From NCBI GenBank assembly GCA_904397815.1, contig CAJFOT010000130.1:1-47929 (forward strand): a stretch of DNA of 47,929 nucleotides, written 5' to 3'. The notes under the pieces are model-generated. The model was given only the letters and a program-made list of their open reading frames with translations. It searched no databases and had not been told where the DNA came from. Made by a program: the position numbers and the translations under genes. The DNA comes from Candidatus Paralachnospira sangeri (GTDB lineage: Bacteria; Bacillota; Clostridia; Lachnospirales; Lachnospiraceae). Below are positions 16,993 to 26,885 of this stretch, piece after piece. Numbering within the stretch: position 1 is the stretch's first letter; each line of letters begins with the position of its first letter.

Positions 16993-18528
16993 ATGGCTGT
17001 AACCACATTCGCCGCCATTGATGTGGGTTCCTATGACCTGCAGCTGGCAATTTATCAGATTTCACCGAAAAACGGAATCCAGTGCCTGAACCATGTCAGA
17101 AAGACGGTGGGCGCCGGTACAGACACATACGCGGAGGGGAAGATCAGCTATCCGCTGATTGACGCAATGTGCGGAATTCTGCTGGACTTTACAGAAATCA
17201 TGAATGAGTACCAGGTGAAAGACTACCGGGCTTACGCCACCAGCGCTCTGCGGGAGGCGGAAAACAGCCAGCTGGTGCTGGATCAGATTAAAGTCCGCAC
17301 AGGGATTCCGGTTAAGATTCTGAGCAACTCCGAGCAGCGTTTCCTCTGTTATAAGGCGATTGCCATTAAGGAGAATGAATTCCAGAAGATTATTAAAAAG
17401 GGAACAGCGATTGTGGATGTAGGCTCCGGCAGTACCCAGCTGTCTCTGTTTGACAAGGACGCCCTGGTGACCACCCAGTATCTGCAGCTGGGCGCAGTCC
17501 GCATCCGGGAGATTCTGGGACATCTGGACCATGACGATTATGACACCCGGACACTGATCCAGGAGCTGGTGGACAATGACATCGACACTTTCCGGAAAAT
17601 GTTTCTGAAGGATCGGGAGATCAAGAATATTATCGCCACAGGCATCTGTGCCCTCTATCTGAACCGGGTCAGCGGCCAGGAGCAGCCGGCGGATAAGATT
17701 ACCGCCCAGGAATTTATGGATTTTTACGCCAGGATTGAGCGGATGGATTATGAGCAGATCGCTCTGGATATGGATATTCCCATCGAGCATGCCTATCTGA
17801 TGAAGCCGTCGGCCATGGTTTACCGGAAGATGATCGAGGTGACCGGGGCGGAGCTGCTGTGGATCCCCGGCGTGAACCTGTGCGACGGCATTGTGGCGGA
17901 GTACGGGGAGCAGAAACGGCTGGTTCGCTTTACCCATGATTTCACAGAAGATATTCTGGTGGCTGCCAGGAATATTTCCAAGCGGTATATGGGCAATAAG
18001 AAACATAACCAGAGCCTGGAGAAGCTGGTGCTGAATATTTTCGACAGCATGAAGAAATATCACGGGCTGGGAAAACGGGAGCGGCTCCTTCTGCAGCTGT
18101 CAGCAATTCTTCATGACTGCGGGAAATACATCAGTATGCGGGAACCGGCGGAGAGCTCCTACCATATTGTGATGGCCACAGAAATTATCGGCATTTCTCA
18201 CAGTGAGCGGGAGATCGTGGCATACATTGTAAAATACAATACCGGACGGTATGAATATGAAAAAATTATGAATGAGGTCCGGAATCAGGAAACCAGTATT
18301 ATGATTGCAAAGCTGGTGGCTATTATGCGTGTTGGAAACGCGATGGACAGAAGCCACAAGCAGAAATTCGATAATGTGAAAATTGTGCTGAAGGACCAGA
18401 AGCTGGTGATTACCACTGATACTGCGGAGGATATATCTCTGGAACAGGGACTGTTTGAGAAAAAAGCAGACTTTTTTGAGGAAGTGTATGGCATCAGGCC
18501 GGTATTGAAGCGGAGAAAGGGCGTGTAA
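16993..18528 (+). CDS. ppx: Ppx/GppA-family exopolyphosphatase with HD domain
   Basis: 511 residues starting six bases after the previous stop, with GGAAGGAAGGGATAAG upstream. The N terminus F-A-A-I-D-V-G-S-Y-D-L-Q-L and the later VDVGSGSTQLSLF are the two phosphate-binding loops of the Ppx/GppA actin-like fold. The C-terminal half holds an HD-type motif, ILHDCGKYI, near residue 375. These enzymes remove terminal phosphate from polyphosphate and/or act on pppGpp; the sequence does not separate the two roles. The first loop has GSYD where GSNS is usual, so activity may differ. The following gene is polyphosphate kinase, three bases downstream, which supports a polyphosphate role. Confidence 0.9.
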   Translation: MAVTTFAAIDVGSYDLQLAIYQISPKNGIQCLNHVRKTVGAGTDTYAEGKISYPLIDAMCGILLDFTEIMNEYQVKDYRAYATSALREAENSQLVLDQIKVRTGIPVKILSNSEQRFLCYKAIAIKENEFQKIIKKGTAIVDVGSGSTQLSLFDKDALVTTQYLQLGAVRIREILGHLDHDDYDTRTLIQELVDNDIDTFRKMFLKDREIKNIIATGICALYLNRVSGQEQPADKITAQEFMDFYARIERMDYEQIALDMDIPIEHAYLMKPSAMVYRKMIEVTGAELLWIPGVNLCDGIVAEYGEQKRLVRFTHDFTEDILVAARNISKRYMGNKKHNQSLEKLVLNIFDSMKKYHGLGKRERLLLQLSAILHDCGKYISMREPAESSYHIVMATEIIGISHSEREIVAYIVKYNTGRYEYEKIMNEVRNQETSIMIAKLVAIMRVGNAMDRSHKQKFDNVKIVLKDQKLVITTDTAEDISLEQGLFEKKADFFEEVYGIRPVLKRRKGV

Positions 18529-18531
18529 AGA

Positions 18532-20652
18532 ATGGCTGAGGAAAAAATTGATTTTACGAACCCGGAATATTACCGGAACCGGGAACTGAGTTGGATCGCG
18601 TTTAACTATCGGGTATTGAGTGAGGCAAGGGATAAGACAATCCCGCTGCTGGAGCGGATGAAATTTTTAAGTATCACCGCTTCCAATCTGGATGAGTTCG
18701 TCATGGTGCGTGTGGCCTCCCTGAAGGACATGGTCCATGCCAATTATACGAAGCCGGATATCGCCGGCCTGACCCCGGAGCAGCAGCTGGAGCTGATCGG
18801 GAAGGAAGTCCATCAGCTGATGGAGGATCAGTATCAGACCTATAACCGTTCCCTCCTGCCCTCTCTGAAAAATCAGGGGATTCATGTGATTACCCGCTAT
18901 GAGGACCTGACAGAGGAGGAAGGGGCCATTGTGGACAAATATTTCAGGGATTCGGTTTATCCGGTGCTGACGCCGATGGCGGTGGACCCCTCCAGGCCCT
19001 TCCCCCTGATCCGGAATAAATCTCTGAACATTGCTGCCCTTCTCCAGAAAAAGAACGGAGAGAAGGAGCTGGAGTTCGCCACAGTCCAGGTCCCCTCGGT
19101 GCTGCCCAGAGTCTTTGAGGTGAAACGGGACGGCGAGGGCGTGCGGCTGATCCTGCTGGAGGAGATTATCGAGCGGAATATGGATCAGCTGTTCCTGAAT
19201 TATAATATCGTATGCGCTCACCCCTACCGGGTAATGCGCAACGCCGACCTGACCATCGACGAGGAGGAGGCAGAGGATCTGCTGGAGACCATTGAGAAGC
19301 AGCTGAAACAGCGGCAGTGGGGCGAGGTCATCAAGCTGGAAGTGGAGGCAGATATGGATAAGCGTCTGCTGAAATATCTGAAGAAGGAATTCGCCATCCA
19401 TGAGAAGGACGTTTATCTGATCAACGGTCCCCTGGATCTGACCTTCTGCATGAAGATCAGCGGACTGGAAGGCTATGACCACCTGCGGTATGACAAATAT
19501 ATTCCCAAGCCGGTACCGGCCTTTGCCAATGACGACAGCATTTTTGACAATATCAAAAAGGGCGATATTCTGATGCACCATCCCTATGAGTCCTTCGACC
19601 CGGTGGTGAATTTCATCAAAAAGGCGGCCAAGGACCCGGATGTGCTGGCCATCAAGCAGACCCTGTACCGGGTCAGCGGAAACTCGCCGATCATCGCCTC
19701 TCTGGCCCAGGCGGCAGAGAATGGAAAGCAGGTCACCGTACTGGTGGAGCTGAAAGCCCGGTTCGATGAGGAGAATAATATTAACTGGGCGAAGATGCTG
19801 GAGAAAGCAGGATGCCATGTGATTTACGGCCTGCTGGGATTAAAGACCCACTGCAAGATTACCCTGATCGTGCGGCGGGAGGAAGAGGGTATCTGCCGGT
19901 ATGTCCATCTGGGGACAGGAAACTACAACGATTCCACCGCAAAGCAGTATACTGACCTGGGTATGTTTACATGCAGAAAGACAGTGGGAGAGGACGCCAC
20001 AGCCGTGTTCAACATGCTGTCCGGCTATTCGGAGCCCCTTTCCTGGAACCGTCTCTCCCTGGCGCCGATCTGGCTGAAGAACAAGTTCCTGAAGCTGATC
20101 CGCAGAGAGCAGGAGAACGCAAAGGCAGGCAACGAGGCTTATATTAAGGCAAAAATGAACTCCCTCAGCGATCCGGTGATTATCGCGGCCCTCTATGAGG
20201 CCAGCGCCGCCGGCGTGAAGATCGACCTGGTAGTCAGAGGCATCTGCTGTCTGAAAACAGGCATCCCCGGCGTCAGCGAAAATATCACCGTCCGCTCCAT
20301 CGTAGGCAACTTCCTGGAGCACAGCCGGATCTACTGGTTCTGCAACGGCGGCCATGAGGAGGTTTATCTGGCCAGCGCCGACTGGATGCCCAGAAATCTG
20401 GACCGACGGGTGGAGATTCTCTTCCCGGTGGACGATGAGGCGCTGAAAGAGCGGGTGATGGATATCCTGAAGCTGGAGCTGGAGGACAATGTGAAAGCTC
20501 ATGTCCTGCAGCCTGACGGAAGCTATGAAAAAGTAGACAAGCGGGGCAAGACACTGATCAACTCCCAGAAGCTGTTCTGCCAGATGGCAGAGGACGCGGT
20601 GCCGGAGAAGGAAGATGTGTTGAAGTCCCGGACGTTTACGCCGATGTATTAA
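18532..20652 (+). CDS. ppk1: Polyphosphate kinase 1
   Basis: 706 residues, starting three bases after ppx. It makes polyphosphate reversibly from ATP through a phosphohistidine. N-terminal helical domain (YYRNRELSWIAFNYRVLSEA), head domain, then two PLD-like catalytic domains. The His pair of the family is His440 in THCKITLI and His459 in VHLGTGNYN, 19 residues apart as in E. coli PPK (His435/His454). The Y-T-D-L-G-M-F-T motif follows. The kinase and the phosphatase in one operon would set polyphosphate levels together. The operon ends at the hairpin 20699-20736. Confidence 0.95.
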   Translation: MAEEKIDFTNPEYYRNRELSWIAFNYRVLSEARDKTIPLLERMKFLSITASNLDEFVMVRVASLKDMVHANYTKPDIAGLTPEQQLELIGKEVHQLMEDQYQTYNRSLLPSLKNQGIHVITRYEDLTEEEGAIVDKYFRDSVYPVLTPMAVDPSRPFPLIRNKSLNIAALLQKKNGEKELEFATVQVPSVLPRVFEVKRDGEGVRLILLEEIIERNMDQLFLNYNIVCAHPYRVMRNADLTIDEEEAEDLLETIEKQLKQRQWGEVIKLEVEADMDKRLLKYLKKEFAIHEKDVYLINGPLDLTFCMKISGLEGYDHLRYDKYIPKPVPAFANDDSIFDNIKKGDILMHHPYESFDPVVNFIKKAAKDPDVLAIKQTLYRVSGNSPIIASLAQAAENGKQVTVLVELKARFDEENNINWAKMLEKAGCHVIYGLLGLKTHCKITLIVRREEEGICRYVHLGTGNYNDSTAKQYTDLGMFTCRKTVGEDATAVFNMLSGYSEPLSWNRLSLAPIWLKNKFLKLIRREQENAKAGNEAYIKAKMNSLSDPVIIAALYEASAAGVKIDLVVRGICCLKTGIPGVSENITVRSIVGNFLEHSRIYWFCNGGHEEVYLASADWMPRNLDRRVEILFPVDDEALKERVMDILKLELEDNVKAHVLQPDGSYEKVDKRGKTLINSQKLFCQMAEDAVPEKEDVLKSRTFTPMY

Positions 20653-20698
20653 AAAATGCCGGCGTATCGAAAAGTGAATAAATTTTTCTGAAAACAGG

Positions 20699-20736
20699 CA
20701 GCCGGAAGGATGGACCATGCATCCTTCCGGCTGTTT
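20699..20736 (+). terminator. Terminator of the folC-pheA / ppx / ppk1 operon
   Basis: CAGCCGGAAGGATG pairs perfectly with CATCCTTCCGGCTG around a seven-base loop, followed by a short TTTCC tract. Confidence 0.75.
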
Positions 20737-20781
20737 CCGTTCGTGGTATATATTACGAAATAGTGTGCGTTTGCACTTTTT

Positions 20782-20876
20782 TTCGGAATAAAACAGGATA
20801 TGTTGCTTGACTGGGGAAAGTCTTTTTGAGTATAATATATTCCGAAAAAAGGTGATTATACACTTATATTCGGAAT
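20782..20876 (+). promoter_or_regulatory. Promoter with three inverted TTCGGAAT sites
   Basis: TTGACT (20807-20812) and TATAAT (20831-20836) are 18 bases apart. TTCGGAATA lies upstream at 20782-20790, its reverse complement TATTCCGAA just after the -10 box at 20838-20846, and ATTCGGAAT at 20868-20876 before the ribosome site. The three sites bracket the promoter, as expected for an operator set or a leader hairpin. Confidence 0.6.
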
Positions 20877-20887
20877 GGAGGAGCCTT

Positions 20888-22141
20888 ATGGAGATCAAGC
20901 GTGATGTGTATCTGAAAAAATTGGTTCGCAAGAAGAAAAATGGTCTGATTAAAGTGGTGACTGGTGTACGGCGGTGTGGGAAATCCTATCTGCTCTTTCA
21001 TTTGTTCCATAATCATTTGCTGGAAGAGGGCGTTCCGGAAGATCATATAATCGAAGTTGCTCTGGATGACCGAAGAAACAGAGCACTCCGTGATCCGGAT
21101 GCCATACTCCAGTATATAGAGAAAAGAATACAGGATAAAGGCGATTACTACATCATTCTTGATGAAGTGCAGTATATGGACGAATTTGAGGACGTGCTGA
21201 ATAGCTTGATGCATATTCCTAACGCAGATGTCTATGTCACCGGTAGTAATTCTAAATTTCTTTCTTCGGATGTTATTACAGAGTTTCGTGGACGCGGCGA
21301 TGAGATCCGTGTCCATCCGTTGAGTTTTCGGGAATACACTTCTGCTTATTCAGGAATGCTGGATGAGGCTTGGGACGATTATGTAGTATATGGGGGACTG
21401 CCGCTGATTCTTTCCATGGAAGCACCGGAGGATAAAGCGGAATATCTGACCACACTGTTTCAAAAAGTTTATCTCTCAGATATCGTGGAGCGGCATAAAG
21501 TACGCAATAAGGCGGAACTGGATGAGCTGGTGGATGTTCTTGCCTCTTCTGCTGGCAGTTATACCAGCCTGAACAAATTGACGAAGACATTCAAAAGCAT
21601 CAAGAATAAACCACTCAGCGACAAGACGATAAAAAACTATATTGATTATCTGATAGATTCATTTCTCATCAGTAAAGCGATGCGCTTTGATATTAAGGGG
21701 AAAAAGTACATTGGTTCCCCGGCAAAATATTACTTTGAAGATGTGGGCCTTCGGAACGCCCGGTTGAGATTCCGGCAGGTGGAGGAAAATCACCTTATGG
21801 AAAACATCATCTATAACGAACTTCGGATTCGAGGCTACCATGTTGATGTAGGCATTGTTGAACATTACAGCGCCAACAGAGGGGGGAAACGGGAAAAGAA
21901 GCAGTTGGAAGTTGATTTTGTTGCCACTATGGGAAGTGAAAAGTATTACATCCAATCTGCATTTGCCATGCCAACCTCCGACAAGATAGCTCAGGAGCAG
22001 CGCAGTCTGCTCAGTATCTCTGACTCCTTTCGGAAAATCATTGTAGTAGGCAGTAACCAGAAAGTCCGTCGTGATGAAAACGGGATCGCAACGATAGGAT
22101 TACAGAATTTTTTACTGGATGAGGACAGTCTGAGGCTGTGA
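20888..22141 (+). CDS. AAA ATPase with DUF4143 domain
   Basis: About 417 residues from the ATG at 20888 (GGAGGAG upstream). Walker A is V-T-G-V-R-R-C-G-K-S-Y-L near residue 27, and Walker B is YYIILDEVQYMDEFED. A sensor T-G-S-N-S-K-F-L-S-S and the typical L-S-F-R-E-Y follow. A C-terminal DUF4143 region ends with a nuclease-like stretch, Q-L-E-V-D-F-V-A. These ATPases are frequent in gut anaerobes and archaea; their role is unclear. The gene is less GC-rich than its neighbours and stands alone, which suggests transfer. It converges on the LysR gene at 22209. Confidence 0.85.
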   Translation: MEIKRDVYLKKLVRKKKNGLIKVVTGVRRCGKSYLLFHLFHNHLLEEGVPEDHIIEVALDDRRNRALRDPDAILQYIEKRIQDKGDYYIILDEVQYMDEFEDVLNSLMHIPNADVYVTGSNSKFLSSDVITEFRGRGDEIRVHPLSFREYTSAYSGMLDEAWDDYVVYGGLPLILSMEAPEDKAEYLTTLFQKVYLSDIVERHKVRNKAELDELVDVLASSAGSYTSLNKLTKTFKSIKNKPLSDKTIKNYIDYLIDSFLISKAMRFDIKGKKYIGSPAKYYFEDVGLRNARLRFRQVEENHLMENIIYNELRIRGYHVDVGIVEHYSANRGGKREKKQLEVDFVATMGSEKYYIQSAFAMPTSDKIAQEQRSLLSISDSFRKIIVVGSNQKVRRDENGIATIGLQNFLLDEDSLRL

Positions 22142-22208
22142 ATCCAGATACTTCTTTATCGTATATTAGCAAAGAAGCAGGGATTTCTTTAAAGTGAATG
22201 ATGCCAGT

Positions 22209-23099
22209 TTACGCTGACCCGGGTTCCGCGCCGAAATCTGTGGGCCAGTCCTGACCGGACTGGAGATGCCTGATCAGAGGGGCCAGTTTCTTCCGCTCTT
22301 CCCGCCTGCATATGAAATAGTAGACGGCGGAGGCTTCCGGGTCTGTGATGGGGATGACGACCCGGTTCTCCGGCCTGCCGCTCCACTTCATCGTCAGGTC
22401 CGAGACAAAGGAAGGGAGGGCGGAGGCCTGCACCAGTTCTGCGAAATCAGCCTGTTCATTCTGCACCAGCGCATGGGTCAGCGGCATCATTTTATCGCAG
22501 ACATCTTTCCAGAACCCGATCTGAGCTAGGAGGAGGATGCTTTCGCCGTCGATATCCCGGAAGGAAAGTTCCTTCATGGATGCCAGAGGGTGGGCGGGAG
22601 GCAGGGAAAAATAAATCCGCTCTTTCTCAAAAGGAAAGGAGTACAGATCCGGCGATTCCACAGTCCGGGGCAGGATGATGAACTGGTAAGTGCCATCCGC
22701 TAATCCCGCCATCAGGGTATCTGCGTCCTTCATCTCAGAGGAGATAGCCATATCCGGATACAGTCTTGAGGTGATCGATACCAGTTCCCACAGGGGAGCC
22801 GGCGCGCAGGAACCGATGAAGATGGTGCGCCGGCTGCGGTCAAAGGCCCGCACCTGGTCTACCAGATCATGGGCCTGGTCGATCACCCGGCGGGCATGCT
22901 CCACAGCGAGACGGCCGTTTTCATTCAGGCTGATTTTGTTTTTCTGACGGTCAAAGAGAGAAACCTGCAGGGTTTCTTCCAGCTTCTGCATCGAACGGCT
23001 CAGAGCAGGCTGAGAGAGATGGAGCTCTTCGGCGGCTTTGGACATGGTTCCCCATTCGGCGATGGCGATGAGCTGGATAAGCTGATACAGTTCCGGCAT
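22209..23099 (-). CDS. LysR-family transcriptional regulator
   Basis: 296 residues. The N-terminal helix-turn-helix reads TMSKAAEELHLSQPALSRSM and is followed by the usual L-E-x-x-x-x-x-x-L-F-D-R linker. A periplasmic-binding-like effector domain fills the rest. The ATG at 23099 follows GGAGGT. The gene is divergent from an aldo/keto reductase gene. A TATAAT on the minus strand at 23148-23153 overlaps the putative LysR box at 23136-23153, which fits self-repression. The same box precedes the second reductase gene at 24281, so both reductases are probable targets. Confidence 0.88.
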   Translation of the reverse strand: MPELYQLIQLIAIAEWGTMSKAAEELHLSQPALSRSMQKLEETLQVSLFDRQKNKISLNENGRLAVEHARRVIDQAHDLVDQVRAFDRSRRTIFIGSCAPAPLWELVSITSRLYPDMAISSEMKDADTLMAGLADGTYQFIILPRTVESPDLYSFPFEKERIYFSLPPAHPLASMKELSFRDIDGESILLLAQIGFWKDVCDKMMPLTHALVQNEQADFAELVQASALPSFVSDLTMKWSGRPENRVVIPITDPEASAVYYFICRREERKKLAPLIRHLQSGQDWPTDFGAEPGSA

Positions 23100-23135
23100 G
23101 GCGGCAGACCTCCTTCATTTCAATTGAATTTCTTG

Positions 23136-23202
23136 CTATGCGTTTATATTATAGCACATTTCCCAACCGGCATTGTACTTTTTTGAAAAAATTTTTTAAA
23201 AT
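23136..23202 (+). promoter_or_regulatory. LysR-type promoter of the first aldo/keto reductase gene
   Basis: CTATGCGTTT at 23136-23145 begins 34 bases before GCATTGTACTTT at 23170-23181. The weak -35 TTGTAC (23173-23178) and -10 TAAAAT (23197-23202) are 18 bases apart. The upstream box lies about 65 bases before the expected start of transcription, the usual LysR recognition position. A palindrome TTCAATTGAA lies at 23119-23128 on the regulator side. Confidence 0.65.
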
Positions 23203-23250
23203 AAAGATCAGGAACTGTTCCAGTGAAAAAAGAAAAAAGGAGGCGGTGCC

Positions 23251-24102
23251 ATGGAGTCCAGAACCCTTTACAACGGCGTGGAAATGCCGCTGACAGGATA
23301 TGGAACCCTTCTGATTACAGATGCCGCCCGGTGTGAACGGTGCGTCAGCGAAGCGCTGGAAGCAGGCTGCCGGATGATTGATACAGCCGCGGCCTATCAG
23401 AATGAAGAAGCGGTGGGCGCTGCGGTCAGCCGTTCCGGCATCCCCAGGAAGGAGCTGTTTATCACCACAAAGCTGTGGGTACAGGACGCAGGATATGACA
23501 GCGCGCTGTGGGCCTTTGACTGTTCCATGAAAAAGCTGGGCCTGGATTACCTGGATCTCTATTTGATCCACCAGCCCTTCGGCGATTATTACAGTGCATG
23601 GCGGGCTATGGAGCGGCTGTATGAGGAGGGAGCGGTCCGGGCCATCGGCGTCAGCAATTTCACGCCGGAACGGCTGGTCGATCTGTGCCTGAACCACCCT
23701 GTGCGGCCGATGGTCAATCAGATTGAGATCCATCCCTTTTACCAGCAGCAGGAAGCCCTCCGGGTCATGGAGGCCTATGATGTGACGCCGGAGGGCTGGG
23801 GGCCGTTATGTGAAGGCCAGAAGGATATCTTCCATCATAAAATTCTGGTCAAAATCGGGAAAAAATATGGAAAGACGCCGGCCCAGGTGATTCTCCGCTG
23901 GCATCTCCAGCGAAACATTCCGGTGATTCCCAGGACGGTCCATAAGGAGCGGATGGCGGAAAATATGGATATCCGGGATTTTACGCTGACCGGGCAGGAG
24001 ATGGAGGCCATCGGGACGATGGACATCGGACACAGCGAGATCATCGACCACCACAGCTTCTGCACTGCCAGGCAGCTGAACAGTCTGAAAATCCATCCTT
24101 AA
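23251..24102 (+). CDS. Aldo/keto reductase, first copy
   Basis: 283 residues, an NAD(P)H-dependent reductase of the AKR5-like (2,5-diketo-gluconate reductase) type. The catalytic tetrad is visible: Asp and Tyr in D-T-A-A-A-Y-Q-N-E, Lys in TTKLW, His in LIHQP. GVSNF and the late P-x-T-V-H-K-E-R segment (usually I-P-K-S-x-x-x-x-R) follow. An AAGGAGG site precedes the start. It is closely related in sequence to the next gene, so the two are a tandem duplication. The position usually read W-A-P-F-A-E-G is W-G-P-L-C-E-G here. Substrate unknown. Confidence 0.9.
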   Translation: MESRTLYNGVEMPLTGYGTLLITDAARCERCVSEALEAGCRMIDTAAAYQNEEAVGAAVSRSGIPRKELFITTKLWVQDAGYDSALWAFDCSMKKLGLDYLDLYLIHQPFGDYYSAWRAMERLYEEGAVRAIGVSNFTPERLVDLCLNHPVRPMVNQIEIHPFYQQQEALRVMEAYDVTPEGWGPLCEGQKDIFHHKILVKIGKKYGKTPAQVILRWHLQRNIPVIPRTVHKERMAENMDIRDFTLTGQEMEAIGTMDIGHSEIIDHHSFCTARQLNSLKIHP

Positions 24103-24105
24103 TTA

Positions 24106-24172
24106 CTATGCGTTTTGATTATAATTGTTTGAGGAATCTGCATTGTACTTTCCCGGAAAAAAGATTTACAAT
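24106..24172 (+). promoter_or_regulatory. LysR-type promoter of the second aldo/keto reductase gene
   Basis: The same words as before the first reductase recur with identical spacing: CTATGCGTTT at 24106-24115 and GCATTGTACTTT at 24140-24151, then TTGTAC (24143-24148), an 18-base spacer and TACAAT (24167-24172). The bases between the words differ. Farther down, AAATGAAAAGAAA occurs twice in tandem before the ribosome site. Confidence 0.65.
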
Positions 24173-24277
24173 AGGGACTATAAAGAGATCAGCTGATAAC
24201 ATGCTTAGCTGGCTGTATCTGTGAAATGAAAAGAAATATCAGTAAATGAAAAGAAACTGTCAATACAGGAGGAATGA

Positions 24278-25132
<855 letters not shown>

Positions 25133-25228
25133 TGATATGTTTTCGTTCGGGTGGGGTTTGCGCAGCCCGGACGGCTATATCTGAAAATTTTCTCATAAAA
25201 TACGGTTTAGGAATCCTGTATCGCTATG

Positions 25229-25257
25229 TTGCTTTTCAGGCATACCTCCGATATAAT
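25229..25257 (+). promoter_or_regulatory. Promoter of the second LysR gene
   Basis: TTGCTT (25229-25234), 17-base spacer, TATAAT (25252-25257). Confidence 0.7.
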
Positions 25258-25306
25258 AAAGGTTATAAGCGGGATAGAATGGGGCGGAATGACGCAGGAG
25301 GTATGA

Positions 25307-26215
25307 ATGGAGATTCGTGTATTGCGGTATTTTCTGGCGGTGGTGCGGGAGGAGAGTATTACGAAGGCGGCTGAGATGCTGCATATTACTCAGCCTACCC
25401 TGAGCCGTCAGATGGCACAGCTGGAAGAGGAGATGGGCATCAAGCTTTTCGACCGGGGCACCAGGAAGATTGTTCTGACGGCTGAAGGGCATCTGCTGCG
25501 GCGGCGGGCGGAGGAGATCCTGGAACTGGTGGATAAGACAGAGCGGGAACTGCAGGAGGAGGCCGTGGGCGGTACGGTGTCTGTGGGCTGCGGAGATCTG
25601 GCTGCTGTAGAACTGCTGCCGAAGCTGTTCCAGTCTTTCCGCGACCGGTATCCGGCGGTGAATTTTGATCTGTATACGGGAACTGCCGACCATATCAAGG
25701 ACCGGATGGACCGGGGACTGACAGATGTGGGATTGCTGCTGGAGCCGGTGAGCATGGAGAAGTATGATTTTATCCGGCTGAATCAGAAGGAGCAGTGGGT
25801 GGTGGCGATGCATCCGGATGCGCCCCTGGCCGGGGCTGAGTATGTGACGCCGGAGGATTTAAAGGATCTGCCGCTGATTATACCCAGGCGGCTGAATGTG
25901 CAGAGTGAGGTGGCCGGATGGTTCGGTCCCTACTGGGATCATCTTCACATCATAGCAATGTCTAATCTTCCTTCCAGCAGTGCGGTTATGGTGTATCACA
26001 AGCTGGCTTACGCGATTATTATTCGGGGTTCTATTGCCTTCTGGGATCAGGAGAAAGTGGTCTGCCGCCCCTTATATCCAGAACTGGCTGCGACCAGCGT
26101 CCTGACATGGAAGCGGAAGCAGCCTTTCGGGACGGCTGCGGAGAAATTTATCGAATATGTCAGACAGGAGCTGACAGGAACCGGAAGGATGGGAAAGATA
26201 AGAACAGAGCATTAA
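25307..26215 (+). CDS. LysR-family transcriptional regulator, second
   Basis: 302 residues with AGGAGGT before the ATG at 25307. The winged helix reads SITKAAEMLHITQPTLSRQM, then E-E-E-M-G-I-K-L-F-D-R-G. The effector domain contains G-D-L-A-A-V-E-L-L-P and I-I-P-R-R-L-N-V. It lies downstream of the reductase pair, on the same strand, with its own promoter. What it controls is not evident; the decayed reductase at 26365 and the redox operon from 26886 are candidates. A terminator follows at 26285. Confidence 0.88.
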   Translation: MEIRVLRYFLAVVREESITKAAEMLHITQPTLSRQMAQLEEEMGIKLFDRGTRKIVLTAEGHLLRRRAEEILELVDKTERELQEEAVGGTVSVGCGDLAAVELLPKLFQSFRDRYPAVNFDLYTGTADHIKDRMDRGLTDVGLLLEPVSMEKYDFIRLNQKEQWVVAMHPDAPLAGAEYVTPEDLKDLPLIIPRRLNVQSEVAGWFGPYWDHLHIIAMSNLPSSSAVMVYHKLAYAIIIRGSIAFWDQEKVVCRPLYPELAATSVLTWKRKQPFGTAAEKFIEYVRQELTGTGRMGKIRTEH

Positions 26216-26284
26216 ACATGCCTGATAGGCATTGCATTTTTATCAAAATGAGTATTAGACATGGATGATAAATCAATTTATAAT

Positions 26285-26329
26285 GCAAGTGCAGTGAGAA
26301 GTATTTTTCTGATTTGCACTTGCTTTTTT
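26285..26329 (+). terminator. Terminator after the second LysR gene
   Basis: GCAAGTGCA (26285-26293) pairs with TGCACTTGC (26315-26323), with extra pairing in the loop, and is followed by a run of T. Confidence 0.8.
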
Positions 26330-26364
26330 ACGGGCCGGGACCGGGTATATCAGCAGACTAATAA

Positions 26365-26865
26365 TTGTTCAGCAGAGAAGGGATCCGCAGATCTGTGGAA
26401 GGTTCCCTGAAGCGTCTGAATACTGATTATATCGACCTGTATTTCCAGGCGCGAATCGACCCGAAAACAGAGCCGGAGGAAGTGGCCGAAACCATGCAGG
26501 AGCTGATGGAGGGAGGAAAAATCCTCCACTGGGGTGTTTCTGAGATTGACGAGGACTATCTCAGAAGAGCGAATGCGGTGTGTCCTGTAACAGCAGTAGA
26601 AAATAAATATAATATTATCAGCAGAGATCATGAAAGGCTGAAACGCTGTCAGCCCCTGCTGGACTATCTGGCTGTCCTGGGAAAAGAAAAGGGAGCGACT
26701 CCGGCGCAGCTTTCCTTAGCCTGGGTACTTCACAGAAAACCTTATATTGTGCTTATCCCGGGTATGCGTTCTGCGGAACGCCAGAGGGAAAATGCCGAAG
26801 CAGCGGAGATTACTCTGACGGACGGTGAAATGGCAAAAATCGATACACTTTCAATCAACACATAG
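26365..26865 (+). pseudogene. Remnant of an aldo/keto reductase
   Basis: The open frame starts only at a TTG (26365) without a ribosome site and covers 166 residues, against about 330 for complete relatives. It begins inside the family, at I-R-x-S-V-E-G-S-L-K-R-L-x-T-D-Y-I-D-L-Y, and shows the G-K-I-L-H-W-G-V-S-E motif. It then jumps from I-I-S-R-D-H-E almost directly to E-K-G-A-T-P-A-Q-L-S-L-A-W, skipping about 70-80 residues. The N-terminal catalytic Asp/Tyr/Lys part is missing. Two separate deletions make a working enzyme very unlikely. Confidence 0.75.
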
Positions 26866-26885
26866 GTTTTCAGAGGAGGCTGGCA

